NCBI RefSeq assembly: GCF_001625365.1
Contig: NZ_LJJF01000001.1
Span: 1,426,001 to 1,490,000 of the forward strand
Reading direction: 5' to 3'
Length of the DNA stretch: 64,000 bases
DNA from: Streptomyces sp. MJM8645
GTDB lineage: Bacteria > Actinomycetota > Actinomycetes > Streptomycetales > Streptomycetaceae
A model generated the notes under the pieces. It did no database searches and was not told the DNA's origin. It saw only the letters and a list, made by a program, of their open reading frames with translations. The position numbers and the translations under genes are program-made. This document shows, piece by piece, positions 40,582-49,180 of the stretch (its first letter is position 1; each line of letters starts with the position of its first letter).

Positions 40582-40654
40582 GCGGACGTGGCTCAGTTGG
40601 TAGAGCATCACCTTGCCAAGGTGAGGGTCGCGAGTTCGAATCTCGTCGTCCGCT
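40582..40654 (+). tRNA. tRNA-Gly(GCC)
   Basis: 73 bases without CCA. Acceptor GCGGACG pairs with CGTCCGC, discriminator T. Anticodon stem TCACC/GGTGA encloses TTGCCAA, anticodon GCC, reading GGC and GGT. First gene of a five-tRNA operon. Confidence 0.97.
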
Positions 40655-40694
40655 CGATGGAGAACAGTGTAAGATCGTTCTTCGTGTGTTGCCT

Positions 40695-40765
40695 GGTGGA
40701 GTGGCCGAGAGGCGAGGCAACGGCCTGCAAAGCCGTGTACACGGGTTCAAATCCCGTCTCCACCT
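40695..40765 (+). tRNA. tRNA-Cys(GCA)
   Basis: 71 bases without CCA. Acceptor GGTGGAG pairs with CTCCACC, discriminator T as expected for tRNA-Cys. Anticodon stem ACGGC/GCCGT with loop CTGCAAA, anticodon GCA. Second in the operon. Confidence 0.97.
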
Positions 40766-40803
40766 CCGAGAGGTTCGACCGGTTCCGGCCGGAAGACCTC
40801 CCC

Positions 40804-40875
<72 letters not shown>

Positions 40876-40916
40876 CGTCGGATCCTTCGGGGTCTGCTGC
40901 AGGACCGCCACACCAG

Positions 40917-40988
<72 letters not shown>

Positions 40989-41029
40989 CGTCGGGCCCTT
41001 CGGGGTCTGCTGCAGGACCGCCACACCAG

Positions 41030-41101
<72 letters not shown>

Positions 41102-41109
41102 CAGTAACG

Positions 41110-41145
41110 GCCGGGGCCGCGATCCGTCAGGATCGCGGCCCCGGC
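41110..41145 (+). terminator. Terminator of the tRNA operon
   Basis: A perfect 16-bp stem with loop GTCA followed by TGTTT, eight bases after the last tRNA. Confidence 0.93.
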
Positions 41146-41218
41146 TGTTTGGCGTTGACGACGACTTCGGGGCAGCCGACGCCTTCGAGACAGACGACGG
41201 CTTCGGGAAAAGAGAAGA

Positions 41219-41256
41219 GCCGCGTACGGTCGCCCTCACCGACGTCCGTACGCGGC
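41219..41256 (-). terminator. Terminator with U-rich tail, probably for the small membrane gene
   Basis: A perfect 11-bp stem with a 16-base loop; on the minus strand it is followed by CTCTTCTCTTTT. It lies 143 bases beyond the stop of the small membrane protein gene. No gene is seen in 41257-41399. Confidence 0.7.
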
Positions 41257-41399
41257 GTCTCCGCCTGCCGGGGCGCTCTGCGCACCACACACGCCCGTCC
41301 GCGTGTCATCGCGGCCGCGGCCTCCCCGGCGGCACTGTTCCCCGTCCCCAGGGGACCAGTGCCCGTTCTGTGGCCGACCCCGTCGGGGCCGGCATGTTC

Positions 41400-41597
41400 T
41401 CAGCGGCCGATCAGATCGGCGACGGCCTGGGCCTGGTTCGCCATCTGATCCCAACCGCCGAACAGCAGCACCAGCAGCACCGCGCACGGCAGGGCCATGG
41501 CCAGCGCCACGGCCGGGTGCCTGGTGGGCTGCTCGGCCGACCGGGACTGGACGACGGCCGACCGACGGCGGGGGTTTCCCGTGAGCTGCGGTGCCAT
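41400..41597 (-). CDS. Small single-helix membrane protein
   Basis: 65 residues. A polar N-terminus (MAPQLTGNPRRRSAVVQS) is followed by one membrane helix (AVALAMALPCAVLLVLLFGGW) and a short C-terminal tail. The ATG has CAGGAG seven bases upstream, which supports a real gene. Function unknown. It is divergent from a membrane Ser/Thr kinase; the 360-bp gap between them (41598-41957) shows no further gene and no promoter I could place with confidence. Confidence 0.7.
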   Translation of the reverse strand: MAPQLTGNPRRRSAVVQSRSAEQPTRHPAVALAMALPCAVLLVLLFGGWDQMANQAQAVADLIGR

Positions 41598-41957
41598 GCC
41601 CTTACTCCTGTGGTCCGGTCGAGTTGGCGCGGTGAACGGCTTACCTCGGGGGACGAGCTCCCCGTCCACCGCTGAACACAACGCTATTGCTCAGGGGGCC
41701 GTCCGGGCGTCATGCCGTCGTACTGTTCCTCGGGCATCCCGGAGGATGACGCTCAGACTTCAGGCGTACTACCGCAGGGGGAGGGAGCCTTGGCCGCGAC
41801 CCCGGGGGAACCCTGAGGGGCAACCCCGAGAAACGCTTCGGCACCCCTATGACCTGCGGGTCAGCGCACGATCCGACAATCACACGGCTGCTTGAGGTGT
41901 TGCGTATCAGCACACCGCAGGGGGCAGTCCGTAAGCTGTGCCAGACAGGAACTGACG

Positions 41958-43955
41958 ATGCCCCAACCGACGGGGCCTCACCCACAGGCTGACGGGGAAC
42001 GGAACATGGCGATGATGCGGCTGAGGCGTGAGGACCCCCGCATCGTCGGGCCGTACCGCCTGCACCGGCGACTGGGCGCCGGCGGCATGGGCGTGGTCTA
42101 CCTCGGCTCCGACCGCCGCGGACAGCGCGTCGCCCTCAAGCTGATCCGCGCCGAACTCGCCGAGGACCAGGAGTTCCGCACCCGCTTCGCCCGCGAGATC
42201 GCCGCCGCCTCCCGCATCCGGGGCGGCTGCACCGCCCGCGTCGTCGGCTCCGACATCGAGGCCGACCGCCCCTGGCTCGCCACCGCGTACGTGCCCGGGC
42301 CCTCCCTCTACAAGCAGGTCGGCGACGAAGGGCCGCTGAGCTGGCCCGAGGCCGCCCGGATCGGCGCCGCACTCGCCGACGGGCTGGTCAAGGTGCACGA
42401 GGCCGGGGTCGTCCACCGCGACCTCAAGCCCTCCAACATCCTGCTCTCGCCGCGGGGCCCGCGCATCATCGACTTCGGCATCGCCTGGTCGCGCGGCGCC
42501 AGCACCCTCACCCACGTCGGCACCGCCGTCGGCTCCCCCGGCTTCCTCGCGCCCGAACAGGTCCGCGGCGCCGCCGTCACCCCCGCCACCGACGTGTTCG
42601 CGTTCGGGGCCACCCTCGCCTACGCGCTCACCGGGGACACCCCGTTCGGATCCGGGGCGTCCTCCGAAGTCATGCTCTACCGGGTCGTCCACGAGGAACC
42701 CGACCTGTCCGCCGTACCGACGCCGCTGGCACCGCTCATCCGCGCCTGCCTCGCCAAGGAACCCGCCGAGCGGCCCGGCGCGGCCGCACTGCACGAGCGC
42801 CTCAGCGAACTCGCGGCGCGCGGGGCGGCAGCCGGAACCGCCACCCGGACCGCGCGGCCCGGCCACGGGCGGGTCGCGGCACCCGCCCCGGCGGGTCCGG
42901 CGGCCCAGCCCGCCCCCGACGGCGCCCGGCACGGCGTGCCCGCGCCCGGACGCTCCCCCGAGCCCGCCGCCCCGGCACGGTCCCGGGCCGCCGCCGCAGC
43001 CGCGGCCCGGCGCTCGCAGGCGGCCACCGCCCCGCTCCCCCGGCCCGAGGCCACACCGGTGACCCGCCCGCTGCGGGAGCGGCCGCACACCCCGCCCCCC
43101 GGCCGGCCCGGCACCCGCGACCGCGGGCACCCCCGGGACCGCCAGCACACCCCCGCCCCCGGCGGGCGGCCCGGCAACGCGCGGCAGCGGCTGCTGCGGC
43201 AGCGGCTCGTGGTCTTCGTCACCGTGACGCTCGGCGTCGCGCTGGCCATCGCGGCCGCCCAGGGGTGCGAGAACCGCAGCAAGCAGGGCCTGCGGCCGTC
43301 CGGCGGGTCCAGCGCCAGTGCGCCCGCCGCGGGCGGCGCGCAGGCCGTGCCGGGGACCTCGGTGGACGGGGCCGCCGCCGCAGCCCCCGGCACCCAACCC
43401 CCCGCCGCCCAGCCTCCGGCCACCCCGCCCGCCGCCGCTGCGGCCGCACACGGCGGCACGGGCGACAGCCCGTTGGCGCCCCCGTACGGATCGGGGCCGG
43501 TGGTGGACTGGCCCAACCGCAGCTACCCCGACGGGACCGGCGGGCCCGGCATCGCGCTCCGGGACGGCCGGTCGGTCGGGGCCGGCCCGCAGGTCGTGCT
43601 CAGCTCCGTGCTGCCCGCCCGGTACAAGGGCGCCCCGGCTGCGGTCGTCGTCCTGCGGCGGGCCGAGGGCTCGGTGCCGGTCGACCTCGTCCAGCTCTTC
43701 TCCTTCATCGGGGACACCCCGGTCGCCGCCACCTCCCGCACCTCGGCGGCCGACCCGCAGGCGACGGCCACCTGGCGGCTCGACGGCGGGACGGTCGTCC
43801 GCGAGGAGCGGGTCGCCGCGACCGGCGCGACCACCTCCACCCGCTACACCGTCCGTACCGACGGCACCCTGGACGAGTCCTGGCCCGGCGCCTCCGGCCC
43901 CGCCACCCAGCCCCCGGCCGCCGCCCCGGCTCCGCCCACCGCTGCGGCGGGCTGA
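41958..43955 (+). CDS. Membrane serine/threonine protein kinase (Hanks type)
   Basis: 665 residues. The kinase domain (about 30-290) has the glycine loop RLGAGGMGVVYLG, catalytic lysine VALKLI, HRDLKPSNIL, DFGIAWSRG and APE. A long Pro/Ala/Arg-rich linker follows, then one transmembrane helix (about 415-435, VVFVTVTLGVALAIAAAQ) and an extracellular domain with a Pro/Ala-rich start. There are no PASTA repeats, so it is not PknB. The ATG at 41958 has AGGA seven bases upstream; the ATG at 42006 is an alternative. It may signal to the nearby SpoIIE-type phosphatase, but nothing proves this. Confidence 0.92.
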   Translation: MPQPTGPHPQADGERNMAMMRLRREDPRIVGPYRLHRRLGAGGMGVVYLGSDRRGQRVALKLIRAELAEDQEFRTRFAREIAAASRIRGGCTARVVGSDIEADRPWLATAYVPGPSLYKQVGDEGPLSWPEAARIGAALADGLVKVHEAGVVHRDLKPSNILLSPRGPRIIDFGIAWSRGASTLTHVGTAVGSPGFLAPEQVRGAAVTPATDVFAFGATLAYALTGDTPFGSGASSEVMLYRVVHEEPDLSAVPTPLAPLIRACLAKEPAERPGAAALHERLSELAARGAAAGTATRTARPGHGRVAAPAPAGPAAQPAPDGARHGVPAPGRSPEPAAPARSRAAAAAAARRSQAATAPLPRPEATPVTRPLRERPHTPPPGRPGTRDRGHPRDRQHTPAPGGRPGNARQRLLRQRLVVFVTVTLGVALAIAAAQGCENRSKQGLRPSGGSSASAPAAGGAQAVPGTSVDGAAAAAPGTQPPAAQPPATPPAAAAAAHGGTGDSPLAPPYGSGPVVDWPNRSYPDGTGGPGIALRDGRSVGAGPQVVLSSVLPARYKGAPAAVVVLRRAEGSVPVDLVQLFSFIGDTPVAATSRTSAADPQATATWRLDGGTVVREERVAATGATTSTRYTVRTDGTLDESWPGASGPATQPPAAAPAPPTAAAG

Positions 43956-43973
43956 GCACGGGAGGGCGCGGCA

Positions 43974-44000
43974 CAGGAAGTCGGCCTGGCCGACTTCCTG
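43974..44000 (+). terminator. Terminator after the kinase gene
   Basis: A perfect 13-bp stem around a single base, followed by CTTCCCGCTTTCT, 18 bases after the kinase stop. Confidence 0.8.
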
Positions 44001-44057
44001 CTTCCCGCTTTCTATGTGGGGGCTCCTCCGGCGTGAGAGGGGAGGCAGACGTCCCCG

Positions 44058-44870
44058 TCAGGCGGTGGGGGCGGTGACGGCGTAGAAGGAAACAGCGGCG
44101 GCGGCGCCGACGTTGAGGGAGTCGATGCCGTGGGCCATCGGGATGCGGACGGCGTGGTCGGCGGCGGCGAGAGCGGGTCCGGTCAGGCCGTCGCCTTCGG
44201 CCCCGAGCATCAGGGCCGCCTTGGGGAGGCGGTGCGGGGCGAGGCCGGCGAGGTCGACGGCGCCGTCGGCGGGGGTCAGGGCCAGCAGGGTGAACCCTGC
44301 GGTGCGGACGGTCTCCAGGGCGGCCGGCCAGGGGTCGAGCCGGGCGTAGGGCACCACGAAGACGGCGCCCATGGAGACCTTCACGGCGCGCCGGTACAGC
44401 GGGTCGGCGCAGTCGGGCGAGAGCAGGACGGCGTCCATGCCGAGGGCGGCGGCGCTGCGGAAGATCGCGCCGAGGTTGGTGTGGTCGACCAGGCCTTCCA
44501 GGACGGCGACCCGGCGGGCGCCGGCGAGCAGGTCCGCGGCCTGCGGCAGCGGCTTGCGTTCCATCGAGGCGAGCGCGCCGCGGTGGACGTGGTAGCCGGT
44601 GACGGCTTCGGCGAGCCCCGGCTCGACGACGTGGACGGGGGCGTCCGCCTCGGCGATGACGTCGGCCATCACCTCCAGCCACTTGGAGGTCAGCAGCATC
44701 GACCGCATCCGGTAGCCGGCGGCGAGGGCGCGGCGGATGACCTTCTCCCCCTCCGCGATGAACAGGCCTTCGGCGGGTTCGCGCCGACGGCGCAGTTCGA
44801 CGTCGGTGAGGCCGGTGTAGTCGCCGAGGCGGGGGTCGGCGGGGTCGGTGATGGTGCTGGGTTCGGACAC
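44058..44870 (-). CDS. TrmH/SpoU-family RNA 2'-O-methyltransferase
   Basis: 270 residues. The N-terminal RNA-binding part is LRRRREPAEGLFIAEGEKVIRRAL; the SPOUT knot has the three SpoU motifs LVDHTNLGAIFRSAAALG, MLGAEGDGL and IPMAHGIDSLNVGAAAAV. It methylates ribose 2'-OH in rRNA or tRNA with S-adenosylmethionine. The exact target cannot be told. GTG start with a poor ribosome-binding site. Convergent with the kinase gene. Confidence 0.92.
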   Translation of the reverse strand: MSEPSTITDPADPRLGDYTGLTDVELRRRREPAEGLFIAEGEKVIRRALAAGYRMRSMLLTSKWLEVMADVIAEADAPVHVVEPGLAEAVTGYHVHRGALASMERKPLPQAADLLAGARRVAVLEGLVDHTNLGAIFRSAAALGMDAVLLSPDCADPLYRRAVKVSMGAVFVVPYARLDPWPAALETVRTAGFTLLALTPADGAVDLAGLAPHRLPKAALMLGAEGDGLTGPALAAADHAVRIPMAHGIDSLNVGAAAAVSFYAVTAPTA

Positions 44871-44970
44871 CCTGCGATCTTGCCAAGGCGGGGCGGGGAA
44901 GGCCAAACGGCCCAAGCCGCGGGGCGGGCTGGCCTTGGCCCTGTGCCAGCCATGGTGCAAACATGGCCGT

Positions 44971-47712
44971 ATGGCCCGTTTTCCGGGCCGATCCTGGGCT
45001 CCGTCGGCCTCTGGTGCTACTGGTTCCGCCGGCTCCTCCGGTGGGCGCCCAAACGGTCGGCTACAGCTGCCACGCGCGAAGCGGCCGTGGCCCGTACGGC
45101 ACCGGTCGGTGGCCGGGCAGGTGTTCGCGCTGCAGGTCCTCGTCGTCCTGCTGCTGGTGGCGGCGGCCGCGGTGGCGCTGGTGGTGCAGTCGCGCACCGA
45201 CGCCGACCACGAGGCCCGCAACCGGTCGGTGTCGGTCGCGCAGACCTTCGCCAACTCGCCGGGCATCGTCGACGCGCTGCGCTCCCCCGACCCGACCGCG
45301 GTCCTGCAGCCCAAGGCGGAGGCCGCGCGGATGTCGTCGGGCGTCGGCTTCATCGTCGTGCTGAACGACGACGGCATCCGCTACACCCACCCCGACCCGG
45401 CCCTGATCGGCCACAAGTTCGTCGGCACCTACCTGCCCGCGGTGCACGGGCAGGTGGTGACCGAGCGCGTCACCGACTCGCTCGGCCCGCTGGTCCAGGC
45501 GGTGGTCCCGGTGTACGCGCCGGACGGCTCGGTGGCCGGGCTGGTCTCGGCTGGCGTCACGGTGCGCAGCGTCAGCAGCGCGAGCGAGCGGCAGCTGCCG
45601 GTGGTGCTGGGCGCCGCCGCGGGCGCGGTCGGGCTGGCCACCCTCGGCACGGCGCTGATCAACCGGCGGCTGCGGCGCCAGACCCACGGGCTGGGCCCGG
45701 CGGAGATGACCCGGATGTACGAGCACCACGCGGCCGTGCTGCACGCGGTGCGCGAGGGCGTCATGATCGTCGGCGCGGACGGTCGGCTGCTGCTCTGCAA
45801 CGACGAGGCGCGGCGGCTGCTGGACCTGCCGCCGGACGCCGAGGGCCGGCCGGTGACCGAGCTGGGCCTGGAACCCGCGCCCGAGGAGCTGCTGACCGCC
45901 CAGCGCCCGGTGACGGACGAGGTGGTGCTGGCCGGGGAGCGGCTGCTGGCGGTGAACGTCCGGCTCACCGACCAGGTGGGCGGCCCGCCGGGCTGCGTCG
46001 CCACGCTGCGTGACTCCACCGAGCTGCTGGCGCTGTCCGGCCGGGCCGAGGGCGCGCAGCGGCGGCTGCGGCTGCTGTACGACGCCGGGGTGACGGTGGG
46101 CAGCTCGCTGGACGTGACGCGGACGGCGGAGGAGCTGGCGCAGGTCGCGGTGCCCCGGTTCGCGGACTTCGTCACGGTGGACCTGGCGGACCAGGTGCTG
46201 ACGGGCGAGGAGCCGCCGCCGGGCACCTCGCTGGGGCGGATGCGCCGCGTGGCGCTCGCCGGGATCCGGGACGACGCCCCGTTCTACCCGGTGGACACGG
46301 TGCTGGACGTGGTGCCGGCCACCCCGCTGGCCGGGGCGCTGCACAGCGGGGAGTCGGGGCTGGAGCCCTGGCTGGCCCAGGCCCCTAGGTGGCGGGAGCA
46401 GGATCCGGAGCGGTCGGCCCGGGTGCTGGCGTACGGGGTGCACTCGATGGTGCGGGTGCCGCTGCGGGCGCGCGGGGTGCTGCTGGGGGTGGCCCGGTTC
46501 TGGCGGGCGGACCGCTCGGAGGCGTTCGAGGCGGACGACCTGGTGCTGGCCGAGGAGCTGGTGGCGCACGCGGCGGTGTGCATCGACAACGCGCGCCGCT
46601 ACACCCGGGAGCACGCGATGGCGGTGACGCTCCAGCACAGCCTGCTGCCGCGCAACCTGCCGCCGCAGAGCGCGCTGGACGTCGCGCACCGCTACCTGCC
46701 GGCCCAGGCCGGGGTGGGCGGCGACTGGTTCGACGTGATCCCACTGCCGGGCGCGCGGGTGGCCCTGGTCGTCGGGGACGTGGTGGGGCACGGCCTGCAC
46801 GCGGCGGCGACGATGGGCCGGCTGCGGACGGCGATCCACAACTTCTCGACACTGGACCTGCCGCCGGATGAGCTGCTGGGGCACCTGGACGACCTGGTGA
46901 ACCGGATCGACCAGGACGAGGCCGGGAGCGGCGAGGGCGCGGCCCTGACCGGGGCGACCTGCTTGTACGCGATCTACGACCCGGTGGCACGGCGGTGCAC
47001 GCTGGCCAGCGCCGGCCATCCGCCGCCCGCCGTGGTGGGCCCGGACGGGCGGGTGGTGTTCCCGGAGCTGGCGACCGGGCCGCCGCTGGGGCTGGCGGTG
47101 CTGCCGTTCGAGAACGTCGAGCTGGACCTCGCGGAGGGCAGCCGTCTGGTGCTGTACACCGACGGGCTGGTGGAGGACCGCGAGCGCGACATCGGTGAGG
47201 GGCTCGAACTGCTGCGGGCGGCGCTGACCGGGCCGCCGCGCACGCCGGAACAAACCTGCGCGGACGTGCTGGGGGCGATGCTGCCGGAGCGTCCGCTGGA
47301 CGACATCGCGCTGCTGGTGGCGCGGACCAGGGTGCTGGCGCCGGACCAGGTCGCGGAGTGGGAGGTGCCGCCCGAACCGGCGGCGGTGGGCGCCGTCCGG
47401 GCCGAGGTCGCGGAGCGGCTGGCGGCCTGGGGGCTGGACGAGGCGGCGTTCGTCACCGAGCTGATCCTGAGCGAACTGGTGACCAACGCCATCCGGTACG
47501 GCACCGGGCCGATCCGGGTGCGGCTGCTGCGGGACCGGGCGCTGATCTGCGAGGTGTCGGACGGCAGCAGCACCTCGCCGCACCTGCGGTACGCGGCGAC
47601 CACGGACGAAGGCGGGCGCGGGCTGTTCCTGGTCGCGCAGTTCGCGGACCGCTGGGGGACGCGCTACACGGCGACGGGAAAGGTGATCTGGACGGAGCAG
47701 CCGCTGGAGTAG
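44971..47712 (+). CDS. Multidomain sensor PP2C phosphatase (SpoIIE) with anti-sigma-like ATPase domain
   Basis: 913 residues from ATG 44971; the N-terminus is uncertain because no good ribosome-binding site is seen. Order: membrane helix (about 49-70), extracellular Cache-like sensor (SRTDADHEARNRSVSVAQTF to about 205), second helix (about 208-230), PAS (about 245-330), GAF (about 365-545), SpoIIE-type PP2C domain (GVGGDWFDVI, VGDVVGHGLHAAATM, LYTDGLVEDR, LDDIALLV) and a C-terminal HATPase (FVTELILSELVTNAIRYG, DEGGRGLFLV). Such proteins control anti-sigma/anti-anti-sigma switches in streptomycetes. Confidence 0.93.
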   Translation: MARFPGRSWAPSASGATGSAGSSGGRPNGRLQLPRAKRPWPVRHRSVAGQVFALQVLVVLLLVAAAAVALVVQSRTDADHEARNRSVSVAQTFANSPGIVDALRSPDPTAVLQPKAEAARMSSGVGFIVVLNDDGIRYTHPDPALIGHKFVGTYLPAVHGQVVTERVTDSLGPLVQAVVPVYAPDGSVAGLVSAGVTVRSVSSASERQLPVVLGAAAGAVGLATLGTALINRRLRRQTHGLGPAEMTRMYEHHAAVLHAVREGVMIVGADGRLLLCNDEARRLLDLPPDAEGRPVTELGLEPAPEELLTAQRPVTDEVVLAGERLLAVNVRLTDQVGGPPGCVATLRDSTELLALSGRAEGAQRRLRLLYDAGVTVGSSLDVTRTAEELAQVAVPRFADFVTVDLADQVLTGEEPPPGTSLGRMRRVALAGIRDDAPFYPVDTVLDVVPATPLAGALHSGESGLEPWLAQAPRWREQDPERSARVLAYGVHSMVRVPLRARGVLLGVARFWRADRSEAFEADDLVLAEELVAHAAVCIDNARRYTREHAMAVTLQHSLLPRNLPPQSALDVAHRYLPAQAGVGGDWFDVIPLPGARVALVVGDVVGHGLHAAATMGRLRTAIHNFSTLDLPPDELLGHLDDLVNRIDQDEAGSGEGAALTGATCLYAIYDPVARRCTLASAGHPPPAVVGPDGRVVFPELATGPPLGLAVLPFENVELDLAEGSRLVLYTDGLVEDRERDIGEGLELLRAALTGPPRTPEQTCADVLGAMLPERPLDDIALLVARTRVLAPDQVAEWEVPPEPAAVGAVRAEVAERLAAWGLDEAAFVTELILSELVTNAIRYGTGPIRVRLLRDRALICEVSDGSSTSPHLRYAATTDEGGRGLFLVAQFADRWGTRYTATGKVIWTEQPLE

Positions 47713-47751
47713 CCGCCCGGAGTGGCCGAGTGGCCGGCCAGAGGGGGAAGT

Positions 47752-47788
47752 CGGAGTGGGAAGTCGACGGGCCCGACTTCCCACTCCG
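47752..47788. terminator. Terminator between phosphatase gene and cysG
   Basis: A perfect 15-bp stem with a 7-base loop between two convergent genes; it ends six bases from the cysG stop. Confidence 0.85.
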
Positions 47789-47793
47789 GGCGC

Positions 47794-49071
47794 TCAGCGC
47801 TGGAAGGCGGCCGCCAGGACGTTGACCACGTCGCCGACGACGATCACGGCCGGCGGCTTGATCCGCTCGGCCTCGACGGTCGCGGCGACGGTGGCCAGGG
47901 TGGCGTCCACCCGGCGCTGGGCGGCGGTGGTGCCCTCCTGGACGATCGCGACCGGGGTGTCGCCCGGGCGGCCGTGCTCGACGAGCTTCGCGGCGATCGC
48001 GCCGATCTTGTCCACGGCCATCAGCAGCACCAGGGTGCCGCGCATCTTCGCGGCGGCCTCCCAGTTGGTGAGCGAGCGCTCGTCGTCCGGGCCGACGTGA
48101 CCGGAGATCACGGTGAACTCGTGCGTCATGCCCCGGTGGGTGACCGGGACGCCGGCCGCCGCCGGGACGCTGATCGAGCTGGAGATGCCCGGGACGACGG
48201 TGACCGGCAGTCCGGCCTCGGCGCAGGCGAGCAGCTCCTCGCCGCCGCGCCCGAAGACGTACGGGTCGCCGCCCTTGAGTCGGACCACGAACTTGCCGGC
48301 GCTGGCGTGCTCGATCAGCGTCCGGTTGATCGCCTCCTGGGCCATGAACCGGCCGTAAGGGATCTTGGACGCGTCGATCACCTCGACGTGCTCGGGCAGT
48401 TCGGCGAGCAGCTCGCGCGGGGCGAGGCGGTCGGCGACCACCACGTCGGCGTCGGCCAGCAGGCGGCGGCCGCGCACGGTGATCAGATCCGGGTCGCCCG
48501 GGCCGCCGCCGACCAGGGCGACGCTCCCCTGGCCCGGCTGGCCCGAGGCGCCGCCGACGCCGTGCGCGCGGAACTGGCGGACGGCCAGCGAGCCGTCCCG
48601 CAGGCCGTCCACGATGGCATCGCGCAGAGCGGCGGAGTGGCGCGGGTCACCGGTGAGGACCGCGACGGTGGCACCCGCGTCGCGGCCGCTGGCCGGGGTC
48701 CAGGCGGTGGCGGCGGAGGCGTCGTCGCTGCGGGCGCAGAACACCCGCTCGCGCTCGGCCTCGGCACTGACGGCACCGTTGACCGCCGGGTCGTCGGTGG
48801 CGACCAGGGCGTACCAGGCGCCGGCCAGGTCGCCGTCCCGGTACGGGCGGGCGTGCCAGGTGAGCTCGCCCGCGTCGGCCATCGCCTGCACGGCCGGGGT
48901 GGTGGCCGGCGATATCAGGTGCAGCTCCGCACCGGTGGCGATCAGCGCGGGGAGCCGGCGCTGCGCGACCTGGCCGCCGCCGACCACGACCACGCGGCGG
49001 CCGGCGAGCAGCAGGCCGACCGGGTACGGGGTACGGCCTTCGGTGCTGGGGTGCGGGGTGGGCGCGGTCAT
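47794..49071 (-). CDS. cysG: Siroheme synthase: precorrin-2 dehydrogenase plus uroporphyrinogen-III C-methyltransferase
   Basis: 425 residues, a fusion. The N-terminal half (about 18-160) is the NAD-dependent precorrin-2 dehydrogenase/ferrochelatase fold (VVVVGGGQVAQRRLPALI). The C-terminal half (about 175-410) is the SAM-dependent methyltransferase with SVALVGGGPGDPDLITVRG, VVADRLA, VRLKGGDPYVFGRGGEE and PGISS. It converts uroporphyrinogen III to precorrin-2 and on to siroheme, and also feeds cobalamin synthesis. ATG start. It is on the same strand as cobT and cbiET. Confidence 0.93.
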   Translation of the reverse strand: MTAPTPHPSTEGRTPYPVGLLLAGRRVVVVGGGQVAQRRLPALIATGAELHLISPATTPAVQAMADAGELTWHARPYRDGDLAGAWYALVATDDPAVNGAVSAEAERERVFCARSDDASAATAWTPASGRDAGATVAVLTGDPRHSAALRDAIVDGLRDGSLAVRQFRAHGVGGASGQPGQGSVALVGGGPGDPDLITVRGRRLLADADVVVADRLAPRELLAELPEHVEVIDASKIPYGRFMAQEAINRTLIEHASAGKFVVRLKGGDPYVFGRGGEELLACAEAGLPVTVVPGISSSISVPAAAGVPVTHRGMTHEFTVISGHVGPDDERSLTNWEAAAKMRGTLVLLMAVDKIGAIAAKLVEHGRPGDTPVAIVQEGTTAAQRRVDATLATVAATVEAERIKPPAVIVVGDVVNVLAAAFQR

Positions 49072-49129
49072 CGGCGGTGCTCCTGATCGGGGGTGAGGGT
49101 CGGGGGTGCGGGTGCGGCGTGACGCCGCT

Positions 49130-49163
49130 CCGCGGACCGGCGCGCCCTCGGGCCGGTCCGCGG
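49130..49163 (-). terminator. Terminator of cobT
   Basis: A perfect 12-bp stem with a 10-base loop, 17 bases after the cobT stop and upstream of cysG. Confidence 0.65.
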
Positions 49164-49180
49164 AGTGGTGACGGAGGACG

